Source: Agromyces ramosus
Lineage (GTDB): Bacteria; Actinomycetota; Actinomycetes; Actinomycetales; Microbacteriaceae
Direction of reading: 5' to 3'
NCBI RefSeq assembly: GCF_004216665.1
Contig: NZ_SGWY01000001.1
Coordinates: forward strand, 930,001 to 994,000
Length of the DNA stretch: 64,000 nucleotides
Made by a program: the position numbers and the translations under genes. How positions within the stretch are numbered: position 1 is the first letter of the stretch; every line of letters starts with the position of its first letter. Below, piece after piece: positions 56,517 to 64,000 of this stretch. The notes beneath the pieces are model-generated. The model searched no databases, was not told the DNA's origin, and was given only the letters and a program-made list of their open reading frames with translations.

Positions 56517-56519
56517 ATT

Positions 56520-56535
56520 GCTGACCTTAGTCAGC
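56520..56535 (-). promoter_or_regulatory. MarR-type operator enclosing a -10 element
   Basis: Perfect inverted repeat GCTGAC-CTTA-GTCAGC (plus-strand reading). On the minus strand the -10 TAAGGT (56529-56524) falls inside it, so repressor and polymerase would compete. Confidence 0.7.
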
Positions 56536-56555
56536 GATCTGCCGGAGGGCAAGGC

Positions 56556-57107
56556 TCAGACCAGCGGATGCTCCAGCACCCAGTCCTCCTCGAGCCGCCC
56601 GCCGAGGCGGAACCGCTTGCGCCCCACCTTCGCGAAGCCGTGCTTCTCGTAGAACCGGATCGCCCGCGCGTTCTCCTCGTTGACGCCGAGCCAGGCCGTC
56701 GCCGCACCGGCCGACGCCGCCGCGTCGATCGTCGCCGCCATGAGCGGTCCTGCCACCACGCCCGAGCCGTGGGCGAGCACGCGGGTGTAGAACTTGCTGA
56801 GCTCGATCGCGGGTCGCGCCGACACGGCGGCGGCGGCATCCGCATCACCGGGCTCGCCCCGCGTGCGACCGACGAGCATGGAGTACCCGACCATCCGACC
56901 GTCGGGCTCCTCGGCCACGAGCAGCACGCGATCCGCGTCCTCGAGGTGGGCGGAGAGGCGTTCGACCGTGAAGTGCTCCGCGATGAACGCGGCGATCGCC
57001 TCGGGAGTCGTCGACGGCGGGCAGGCGAGCGGGAACGTCTCCGCGGCGAGCTCGGCGAGCGCCGCGGCATCCGCCCGCTCGGCGACGCGGATCGAGATGT
57101 CGGACAT
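56556..57107 (-). CDS. GNAT family N-acetyltransferase
   Basis: 183 residues. GNAT fold: ISIRVAERADAAALAELAAETF, DGRMVGYSMLVG, AIELSKFYTRVLAHGSGV and WLGVNEENARAIRFYEKHGFAKVG, the last being the usual acetyl-CoA-proximal signature. Substrate unknown. The ATG has no Shine-Dalgarno; an in-frame TTG two codons earlier is possible. It is downstream of the malate synthase end but separated by 179 bp that hold degenerate CCGTCGCAGGCG repeats and no clear gene. Confidence 0.85.
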   Translation of the reverse strand: MSDISIRVAERADAAALAELAAETFPLACPPSTTPEAIAAFIAEHFTVERLSAHLEDADRVLLVAEEPDGRMVGYSMLVGRTRGEPGDADAAAAVSARPAIELSKFYTRVLAHGSGVVAGPLMAATIDAAASAGAATAWLGVNEENARAIRFYEKHGFAKVGRKRFRLGGRLEEDWVLEHPLV

Positions 57108-57286
57108 GGACAAGGATTCTCGCAGACCGTTGCAGACGCGTACGTACCGCCGCAGGCGCCGTCGCAGTCGGGCAGGCACCGTCGCAGGCGCGGTCGAGCG
57201 GGCCCGCCATGGTCGTTGCATCTCCGGGGTCTCCGGATTCGACCTGGACGGACCCGCTCGAGTCGGCGGAGCCTCGGCTCAGCGGC

Positions 57287-58978
<1,692 letters not shown>

Positions 58979-59013
58979 GGTCTTCTCCTCGGAGTTCGAT
59001 ACCCGTGAACGGG

Positions 59014-60336
59014 TCAGTGGTTGAACTGTTCTTCCTCGGTCGATCCGACGAGGGCGAGGGTTGCGCTGTTGGGGTTCAGCGCGGTCGCGATCTGGTCGAA
59101 GTACCCGGTGCCGACCTCGCGCTGGTGGCGCGTGGCGGTGTACCCGGATGCCTCCGAGGCGAATTCCGCCTCCTGGAGTTCGACGTAGGCGCTCATGTGC
59201 CGCTCGCTGTAGTCCTTGGCGAGCGTGAACATGGAGTGGTTGAGGGCGTGGAAGCCCGCGAGGGTGATGAACTGGAACGCGTAGCCCATCGAGGCGAGCT
59301 CCCGCTGGAACTTCGCGATCTGGTCGTCGTCGAGGTGGCGCTTCCAGTTGAACGAGGGCGAGCAGTTGTAGCTCAGGCGCTTGCCCGGGAACTTCGCGTG
59401 CACGGCCTCGGCGAAGCGCCGCGCGAGGTCGAGGTCGGGCTCGGCGGACTCCACCCAGAGCAGGTCGGCGTACTCGGCGTAGGCGAGGCCGCGGGCGATG
59501 ACCGGCTCGATGCCGTTCTGCACCTCGTAGAACCCCTCTGCGGTGCGCTCGCCCGTGACGAACGGTCGGTCGCGCTCGTCGTGGTCGCTCGTGAGCAGCG
59601 TCGCGGCGAGCGCGTCGGTGCGGGCGATGATGATCGACGGCACGCCGGCGACATCCGCCGCGAGTCGTGCCGCGTTGAGGGTGCGGATGTGCTGCGACGT
59701 CGGGATGAGCACCTTGCCGCCCATGTGGCCGCACTTCTTCTCGCTCGCGAGCTGGTCCTCCCAGTGCACGCCCGCCGCGCCGGCCTCGATCATCTGGCCC
59801 ATCAGCTCGTACGCGTTGAGCGGCCCGCCGAATCCGGCCTCGGCGTCGGCGACGATCGGCGCCATCCAGTCGCGGTCGTCGATGCCCTGCTCGATCTGGC
59901 CGGCGCGCAGCAGTGCGTTGTTGATGCGGCGCACGACCGCCGGCACCGAGTTGGCCGGGTACAGCGACTGGTCGGGGTAGGTCTGGCCGCTGAGGTTCGC
60001 GTCGGCCGCGACCTGCCAGCCGCTGAGGTAGATCGCCTTCAGCCCGGCGCGCACCTGCTGCACCGCCTGGTTGCCCGTGAGCGCGCCGAGCGCGGCCGAC
60101 CACTGCGGATCGTCCTGGGGCGCGAAGGCGGTGCCGGTGTTGCGCTGGATGTCCTCCCAGAGCTTCTCGGCGCCGCGCCGGGCGAGCGTGCGCTCCTCGC
60201 GGACCGGGCCGCGCAGGGCGACGACGTCCTCGGCGGTGTAGTCGCGCCGGACGCCGTCCCAGCGGGGGTTCGCGTCCCACTCGAGCTGCAGCTCGGCCGC
60301 GGTCTGGGTCTGGTCGCCGGGGCGGTTCGTGCTCAT
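59014..60336 (-). CDS. aceA: isocitrate lyase
   Basis: 440 residues. The catalytic [14 protein letters not shown] is present near residue 210, with [30 protein letters not shown] and [12 protein letters not shown]. It splits isocitrate into glyoxylate and succinate, allowing growth on acetate or fatty acids. AAGGAGC precedes the ATG. Two inverted repeats in the 240-bp upstream gap (CCCCC...GGGGG at about 60449-60467; TTCTTC-N9-GAAGAA at 60481-60501) are candidate regulator sites. aceB follows in the same operon. Confidence 0.97.
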   Translation of the reverse strand: MSTNRPGDQTQTAAELQLEWDANPRWDGVRRDYTAEDVVALRGPVREERTLARRGAEKLWEDIQRNTGTAFAPQDDPQWSAALGALTGNQAVQQVRAGLKAIYLSGWQVAADANLSGQTYPDQSLYPANSVPAVVRRINNALLRAGQIEQGIDDRDWMAPIVADAEAGFGGPLNAYELMGQMIEAGAAGVHWEDQLASEKKCGHMGGKVLIPTSQHIRTLNAARLAADVAGVPSIIIARTDALAATLLTSDHDERDRPFVTGERTAEGFYEVQNGIEPVIARGLAYAEYADLLWVESAEPDLDLARRFAEAVHAKFPGKRLSYNCSPSFNWKRHLDDDQIAKFQRELASMGYAFQFITLAGFHALNHSMFTLAKDYSERHMSAYVELQEAEFASEASGYTATRHQREVGTGYFDQIATALNPNSATLALVGSTEEEQFNH

Positions 60337-60480
60337 CGTGTTGCTCCTTCGGTGCAGCGGTGCGGATGCTTCGGTGTCGTCCTTCGTGCGTCTGACTCGA
60401 CGCCGTCCGGGGTGTGTGCCTCCACTCTGCGGGCGCCGGGCACCCCGCCCCCCACGATTCAGGGGGTGAACTTCGGGCGT

Positions 60481-60501
60481 TCTTCTGCCACGCGGAAGAA
60501 C
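60481..60501. promoter_or_regulatory. inverted repeat upstream of aceA
   Basis: TTCTTC-N9-GAAGAA, 145 nt before the aceA start. A possible operator for acetate or glyoxylate-shunt control; the binding protein is unknown. Confidence 0.35.
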
Positions 60502-60576
60502 CCCGCTCTGCGCGTCTCGAGGGGTGACGAGATGGCACTTCTCGTCGCCCTCGCCCGCAGATACCGACAGCAGTGG

Positions 60577-60958
60577 TCAGCTCGACGCAGCAGTCGCGCC
60601 CAGCCAGCCACGCTCGCGCAGGGCGCGTGTGGTGCGTGCGATCGACTCGGCGTGCGGCATCCGCTTCGTGACGCGGATGACCCACCACCCGTCGTCGATG
60701 AGGTCGTTGAACCGGGCGACGTCCGTCGTCCACTGGTCGACGTCGAAGAGATGCTGTTCCCACTCGTATGATCGCGGCGTACGCCCGGCAGCGATCGAGG
60801 ACGGTGGCGACTCGCCTCGCGTCGACTCGGACGCCTCGGTACGGTGCCGCAAGCGACCGTGACCGCAGCCGACGCGGTGTCACGCCCGCCGCGAGGGCGT
60901 CCGCGGTGGTGAATGGCCCGTTCGACAGCTGCGCGGGGAGTGGCGAGGGAGGACGCAT
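60577..60958 (-). pseudogene. remnant of a DUF559/AbiEi-type protein with internal deletion
   Basis: The N-terminal part begins MRPPSPLPAQLSNGPFTTAD, with a winged-helix-like ALAAGVTPRRLRSRSLAAPYRGVRV, and runs to about 60765. There the sequence jumps to a C-terminal segment in another frame (YEWEQHLFDVDQWTTDVARF, DDGWWVIRVTKRM, IARTTRALRERGW) ending at 60577. Intact proteins of this kind in actinobacteria are near 300 residues, with an AbiEi-like start and a DUF559 nuclease-like end. Here the middle is missing and the two ends are out of frame, so the gene is dead or a much-shortened relic. Surrounding DNA has no other gene until 61192. Confidence 0.65.
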
Positions 60959-61191
60959 CCGTCGATCGTGCGTACTCGGGTCATCGAGCCGTCAGGTGAC
61001 TCGCGAAATGTGTCGCCGGTGCATCACGGTCGCCCTGTCGAGGGCGGGTCGGGGGGGCGCGGCCACATCGACGTGACTCCAGCAGCCGGAACGAGGCGGA
61101 GCAAGCGACGACAAGCATCATGTCGTTGCGCGCGAGCAGACGCGAGTGACGACGCCGTGGCATCCGGGGGCACGGGCGCTACCGTGGTGCG

Positions 61192-62106
61192 ATGACGCGC
61201 ATGCACGACGACGAGGTGCACACGGATGCCGCGCTCGTCGCGGGCCTGGTCGCCGCGCAGTTCCCCGAGTGGGCGTCGCTGCGCGTCGAGCCCGTCGCCT
61301 CCACCGGCACCGACAACGCGATGTACCGGCTGGGCGACGACCTGTCGGTGCGGATGCCGCGCATCCACTGGGCGGTCGACCCGCTCCTGCGTGAATTCGA
61401 GTGGCTGCCGCGCATCGCGCCGGCGCTGCCGTTCGCGGCGCCCGTGCCCGCGGCGCTCGGGGTGCCGGGCGACGGGTTCCCGTGGCCGTGGACGGTGTGC
61501 CGCTGGATCGACGGCGTGCACCCCGTCGCCGGGGCGGTCGAGCACGCCGAGCGCCTGGCCGCCGACCTCGCCGGGTTCGTCGTCGCGATGCGCGGGCTCG
61601 ACCGGGCGGGGGCGCCGACCACGGCCTGGCCCCGCCCGCTGCACGAGGAGGACGAGCTCGTGCGGGCCAACCTCGCCGCCCTCGAGGAGCCGCTGCGATC
61701 GATACGCGATGACGTCGTCGCCGTCTGGGAGGACGCACTGGCGGCGGCGCCCGCGACGGCGCGCACCTGGATCCACGGGGACCTCTCGCCCGGGAACCTC
61801 CTGCTGCGCGGAGGCGAGCTCGTCGGCGTGCTCGACTTCAGCGCGATGGGCCTCGGCGACCCCGCGAGCGATCTTCGCGTCGCCTGGAACCTGCTCCCGG
61901 CTCCCGCACGCGCCGTGTTCCGGCGCGGAGTCGGTGCCGACGACGCCACCTGGGCGCGCGCCCGCGGCTGGGTGCTGCTGCAGGCGTTGGCGCAACTCCC
62001 CTACTACGCCTCGCGCAATCCGCCGTTGGCCGACAACGCGCGGCACGTGATCGCCGAACTCGTCGCCGAACGCCACGACGGCATGGAGATGCCCCGTCCG
62101 CGGTAG
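61192..62106 (+). CDS. aminoglycoside phosphotransferase-fold kinase
   Basis: 304 residues. APH/ChoK-like kinase: N-lobe GTDNAMYRLGDDLSVRMPR, catalytic WIHGDLSPGNLLLRGG (Asp and Asn near residue 195) and metal-binding VLDFSAMGLGDPASDL. It phosphorylates a small hydroxyl compound; resistance to an aminoglycoside is possible but a metabolic substrate is at least as likely. TACCGT lies exactly 6 nt before the ATG (leaderless pattern). Stands alone, convergent with the DUF3618 operon. Confidence 0.88.
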   Translation: MTRMHDDEVHTDAALVAGLVAAQFPEWASLRVEPVASTGTDNAMYRLGDDLSVRMPRIHWAVDPLLREFEWLPRIAPALPFAAPVPAALGVPGDGFPWPWTVCRWIDGVHPVAGAVEHAERLAADLAGFVVAMRGLDRAGAPTTAWPRPLHEEDELVRANLAALEEPLRSIRDDVVAVWEDALAAAPATARTWIHGDLSPGNLLLRGGELVGVLDFSAMGLGDPASDLRVAWNLLPAPARAVFRRGVGADDATWARARGWVLLQALAQLPYYASRNPPLADNARHVIAELVAERHDGMEMPRPR

Positions 62107-62158
62107 GGTCCATTCGGGTCGCGGACGGGGCATCGGCCTGGTGGGGCCGCCTCGGGGT

Positions 62159-62707
62159 TCAGCTCATCTGGCGGTCGGCGGCGTGCTTGGCGTCGGTCTG
62201 GACCTGGGACGCGGCGTCCTGACCCTCTTCCTTCACCGTCTCGACGCCTTCCTTCGCACGGTCCTTGACTGCCTCGGCGGCATCCTTCGCGGGCTCGCGC
62301 AGGTGATCGGCGGACTCCATGGCCACGTCCTTCGCCTCGTCGACGAGGGGGGCCGCCGCATCCTTCACCTTCTCGGCTGCCTGCTGCTCAACCCGCGAGG
62401 CGGGGATGAGCGAGGCTGCGAGGAGGCCCACCCCGAAGGCGATCAGGCCCACGGCGACGGGGTTGCCCTGCGTCGCGTTGGCGACCTTGCGCGGCGCGCC
62501 GGCGACGGCATCCTGCGTCGAGTCGACGACGTCGGAGGCGGTGCCCATCACGCGGTCCTTCAGACGCGTCGCAGCGCGGCGCACCTTGTCGGTCTGGCGC
62601 TGGGCGGCCTTGGCCGGGTTCACCTTGTCGGCGAGCGCGTCGACGTCCTGTCCAAGTTCGAGTCGGGTCCGCTCGATATCCGAACGGATCACATCGGGGT
62701 CACTCAT
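62159..62707 (-). CDS. DUF3618 domain protein
   Basis: 182 residues. Starts with the DUF3618 signature (PDVIRSDIERTRLELGQDVDALADKVNPA), has one membrane helix (about 78-102, GNPVAVGLIAFGVGLLAASLI), and ends in Lys/Glu/Ala-rich amphipathic helices similar to stress-related LEA-like sequences. Last gene of a three-gene operon, overlapping its neighbour by 4 bp (ATGA). Role unknown; membrane or envelope stress protection is plausible. Confidence 0.85.
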   Translation of the reverse strand: MSDPDVIRSDIERTRLELGQDVDALADKVNPAKAAQRQTDKVRRAATRLKDRVMGTASDVVDSTQDAVAGAPRKVANATQGNPVAVGLIAFGVGLLAASLIPASRVEQQAAEKVKDAAAPLVDEAKDVAMESADHLREPAKDAAEAVKDRAKEGVETVKEEGQDAASQVQTDAKHAADRQMS

Positions 62708-63156
62708 CGGTTCTCCTCATTCCTCTTCAGCGTCTCGGGGATCTCCTTGACCGTCTCGACGGTCTGGGGGATGCCTTCCACCTCTTCGATCTCCTTCTTG
62801 CCCGTGAAGAACAGCACCGCGGCGACGATCCCCCACAGCACTGCCACGATCAGGGCCGACCAGGCGTTGCCCATCAGGTAGCCGAGCGCCCACCAGAGCG
62901 CGATCGACACGAACAGCAGGGCGAGGAAGCCGGCAACGCCGGCGCCGCCGTACAGCCCGGCGCCCTTGCCCGCCTGCTTCGCGGTCTGCCTGAGCTCCGC
63001 CTTGGCGAGTTCGATCTCCTGGCGCATGAGCGTCGAGATGTCGCGGCTCACCTCGGCGAGCAGGTCGCCGAGCGAGGTGCTCGCGGCCTGCCGCTCCGAC
63101 GGGGTCGGCAGGTCGGCGCCGGGAGCGCCGGCACGCGGCTGGTTCAGGTTCGTCAT
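62704..63156 (-). CDS. actinobacterial holin-X family protein
   Basis: 150 residues. A polar N-terminus (about 1-40), an amphipathic stretch (RDISTLMRQEIELAKAELRQ), then two membrane helices (about 68-93 and 97-117) and a charged C-terminus. This is the common chromosomal 'putative actinobacterial holin-X' layout. It is probably not a lytic phage holin; neighbours are all membrane-stress-like. It overlaps the upstream gene by one base (TGATG) and the DUF3618 gene by 4 bp. Confidence 0.82.
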   Translation of the reverse strand: MTNLNQPRAGAPGADLPTPSERQAASTSLGDLLAEVSRDISTLMRQEIELAKAELRQTAKQAGKGAGLYGGAGVAGFLALLFVSIALWWALGYLMGNAWSALIVAVLWGIVAAVLFFTGKKEIEEVEGIPQTVETVKEIPETLKRNEENR

Positions 63157-64000
63157 CAGATGCCGCCTCGCGTGGTGGCCGGGGTGCCCGCGGGCCACGA
63201 CTGGCCGGTGACGGGGTCGACCGGGGCGTCGGCGGTGGGGCCGGTCACGATGGTCTCGGTGTCGGTCACCACGACCTCGCTGTCGGCGACTCCCGGAACG
63301 CCGGGCGTGGCCGCGGTGCGCGTGCCGGTGCCGTAGACGGACCCCGGGCGACCGGATGAGGCGATGGCGCGGTCGTCATCGTCGGAGGGCGTGACGAGCG
63401 CACGCGTCAGCCGGCCGATGACCACGCCCGCCCCGACGGCGACGGCGAGGAAGACGCCGGGCCGACGGCGGGCGAATCCCTTGACCTCCTCGAGGAGGTC
63501 CTTGGGGTCGCGCTGGTCGAGCCACTGCGCCACGGCGCCGACGCGCTGGCCGGCCTCCCGTGCGACATCCGCTGCGAAGCCCGTCCCGCTGCCGGTTCCG
63601 TCGGCCATGTGCGAGAACTCGTCTCCGATGTTGCGGAGCCCGCCTGCGGCGCGGCTCTGCTGGGTGGCGGCCTGCTGGCGCACCTCGCTGCCGACCTGGT
63701 CGGCGAGGCGACGCGCCTGACGGCGAGCCTCCGACCCGACGGCCTTCGTCTCCTCCTTGGCGACGCCCGCCACGCGCCGGGTGGCGTCGCCGGCCTCGTT
63801 GGCGAGGTTGGCCGCCTCCTCACGCGCTCCCGGGGTCGTCGCGGTCGTGCCCGTGGTTCCGGTGGTTCCGGTCGTTCCGGTGGTTCCGGTCGTGCCCGTC
63901 GTTCCGGTGGTTCCGGTCGTGCCCGTCGTTCCGGTGGTTCCGGTCGTTCCGGTCGTGCTCGTGGCCCCGAGTGAATCGTCGTTCGAACCCGGGTAGCCAG
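63156..64000 (-). CDS. membrane protein with (Thr-Gly-Thr)n repeats, truncated by the window edge
   Basis: The frame stays open to the window edge, so the true start is outside. The visible part runs ...GYPGSNDDSLGATSTTG, then a long Thr-Gly-Thr repeat (about 40 residues), then an amphipathic region REEAANLANEAGDATRRV. Further helices (ARRQARRLADQVGSEVRQQ), the segment DLLEEVKGFARRRPG and a membrane helix (FLAVAVGAGVVIGRL) follow, and the end is a Thr/Asp/Val-rich tail. It resembles ElaB/YqjD-like stress membrane proteins in layout. A GTG at 63773 could be taken for the start but would cut off the repeat domain. First known gene of the holin-X/DUF3618 operon. Confidence 0.75.
   Translation of the reverse strand, partial: GYPGSNDDSLGATSTTGTTGTTGTTGTTGTTGTTGTTGTTGTTGTTGTTGTTATTPGAREEAANLANEAGDATRRVAGVAKEETKAVGSEARRQARRLADQVGSEVRQQAATQQSRAAGGLRNIGDEFSHMADGTGSGTGFAADVAREAGQRVGAVAQWLDQRDPKDLLEEVKGFARRRPGVFLAVAVGAGVVIGRLTRALVTPSDDDDRAIASSGRPGSVYGTGTRTAATPGVPGVADSEVVVTDTETIVTGPTADAPVDPVTGQSWPAGTPATTRGGI
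63845..63963. repeat. 9-bp coding minisatellite (GGTTCCGGT type)
   Basis: About 13 imperfect 9-bp units, variants of GGTTCCGGT and CGTGCCCGT, encoding Thr-Gly-Thr on the minus strand. Unit length is a multiple of three, so gain or loss keeps the frame. Confidence 0.85.

Noticed and set aside
57108..57286. Possible small gene between the GNAT and malate synthase genes
   Set aside because: Only degenerate CCGTCGCAGGCG repeats and no start with a ribosome site; frames lack any family pattern.
60959..61191. Small gene upstream of the kinase
   Set aside because: Short frames with biased composition; the only clear signal is the TACCGT element serving the kinase start.
62704..63156. Lytic holin of a phage
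   Set aside because: The family is a common chromosomal actinobacterial one, embedded in an operon with DUF3618 and no lysin.
63845..63963. CRISPR array
   Set aside because: Units are 9 bp, adjacent and translated; there are no spacers.

Overview
The window is high-GC, gene-dense DNA from an actinobacterium, most probably the family Microbacteriaceae (an Agromyces-like genome). Support comes from the codon use (GC-ending codons nearly everywhere), actinobacterial families (DUF3105, DUF805, DUF3618, actinobacterial holin-X, Pr6Pr, DUF5937 next to an MFS pump), sortase signals of the LAATG type, a galactofuran/teichoic-acid-like wall-polymer cluster, sugar ABC importers without their own ATPase, and very frequent use of the heptamer GGATGCC/GGCATCC. 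It looks like ordinary chromosome. I see no rRNA, tRNA, insertion sequence, CRISPR array or prophage. This assignment is inference from content; no database was searched.

Layout. 1-8.4 kb: a DUF3105/DUF305 pair, an ABC exporter, two paralogous LAATG-anchored surface proteins sharing a conserved promoter/5'UTR, and a PhoD-like phosphatase. 8.5-13.2 kb: an importer operon (binding protein, two permeases) divergent from a LacI regulator, with two matching operator palindromes between them. 13.2-20.1 kb: a second carbohydrate locus (operators, short leader ORF, two permeases, binding protein, a LacI regulator fused to a PmoA/DUF6807 domain, and a Gfo/Idh/MocA dehydrogenase). 20.2-22.9 kb: a DUF805 protein, a seven-repeat peptidoglycan-binding-like protein between twin terminators, and rplL-rplJ with an attenuator leader. 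23-25.2 kb: an intracellular subtilase with a small prodomain-like partner, and RidA. 25.2-32.4 kb: a DHA2 efflux pump with its MarR regulator, then a two-component system divergent from a MacB-type ABC transporter across an 11-bp-phased heptamer array.

32.4-45.1 kb: a wall-polymer cluster. Three genes of GT2/TagF-like transferases, a TagGH exporter pair, and Glf with GlfT2- and GlfT1-like glycosyltransferases suggest a galactofuranose-containing, phosphodiester-linked surface polymer. 45.2-48.2 kb: a three-gene unit (winged-helix small protein, alpha/beta-hydrolase-LuxR fusion, methyltransferase) in which the two outer paralogous genes share a 45-bp upstream element at the same distance from their start codons. 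This is my best candidate for an undescribed regulatory system. 48.3-57 kb: YqaJ-type nuclease and hydrolase, membrane protein, quinone-oxidoreductase-like enzyme, DUF5937 regulator/MFS pair, photolyase, MarR-GNAT fusion and GNAT. 57.3-60.3 kb: glyoxylate shunt aceA-aceB. 60.6-64 kb: a decayed DUF559-like gene, an aminoglycoside-phosphotransferase-fold kinase, and a three-gene operon of DUF3618, holin-X and a repeat-bearing membrane protein that runs off the end of the window.

Regulatory logic visible by eye: many strong hairpin terminators, 4-bp ATGA/GTGA overlaps inside operons, and at least eight starts with TANNNT 6-7 nt upstream, which points to leaderless transcripts.
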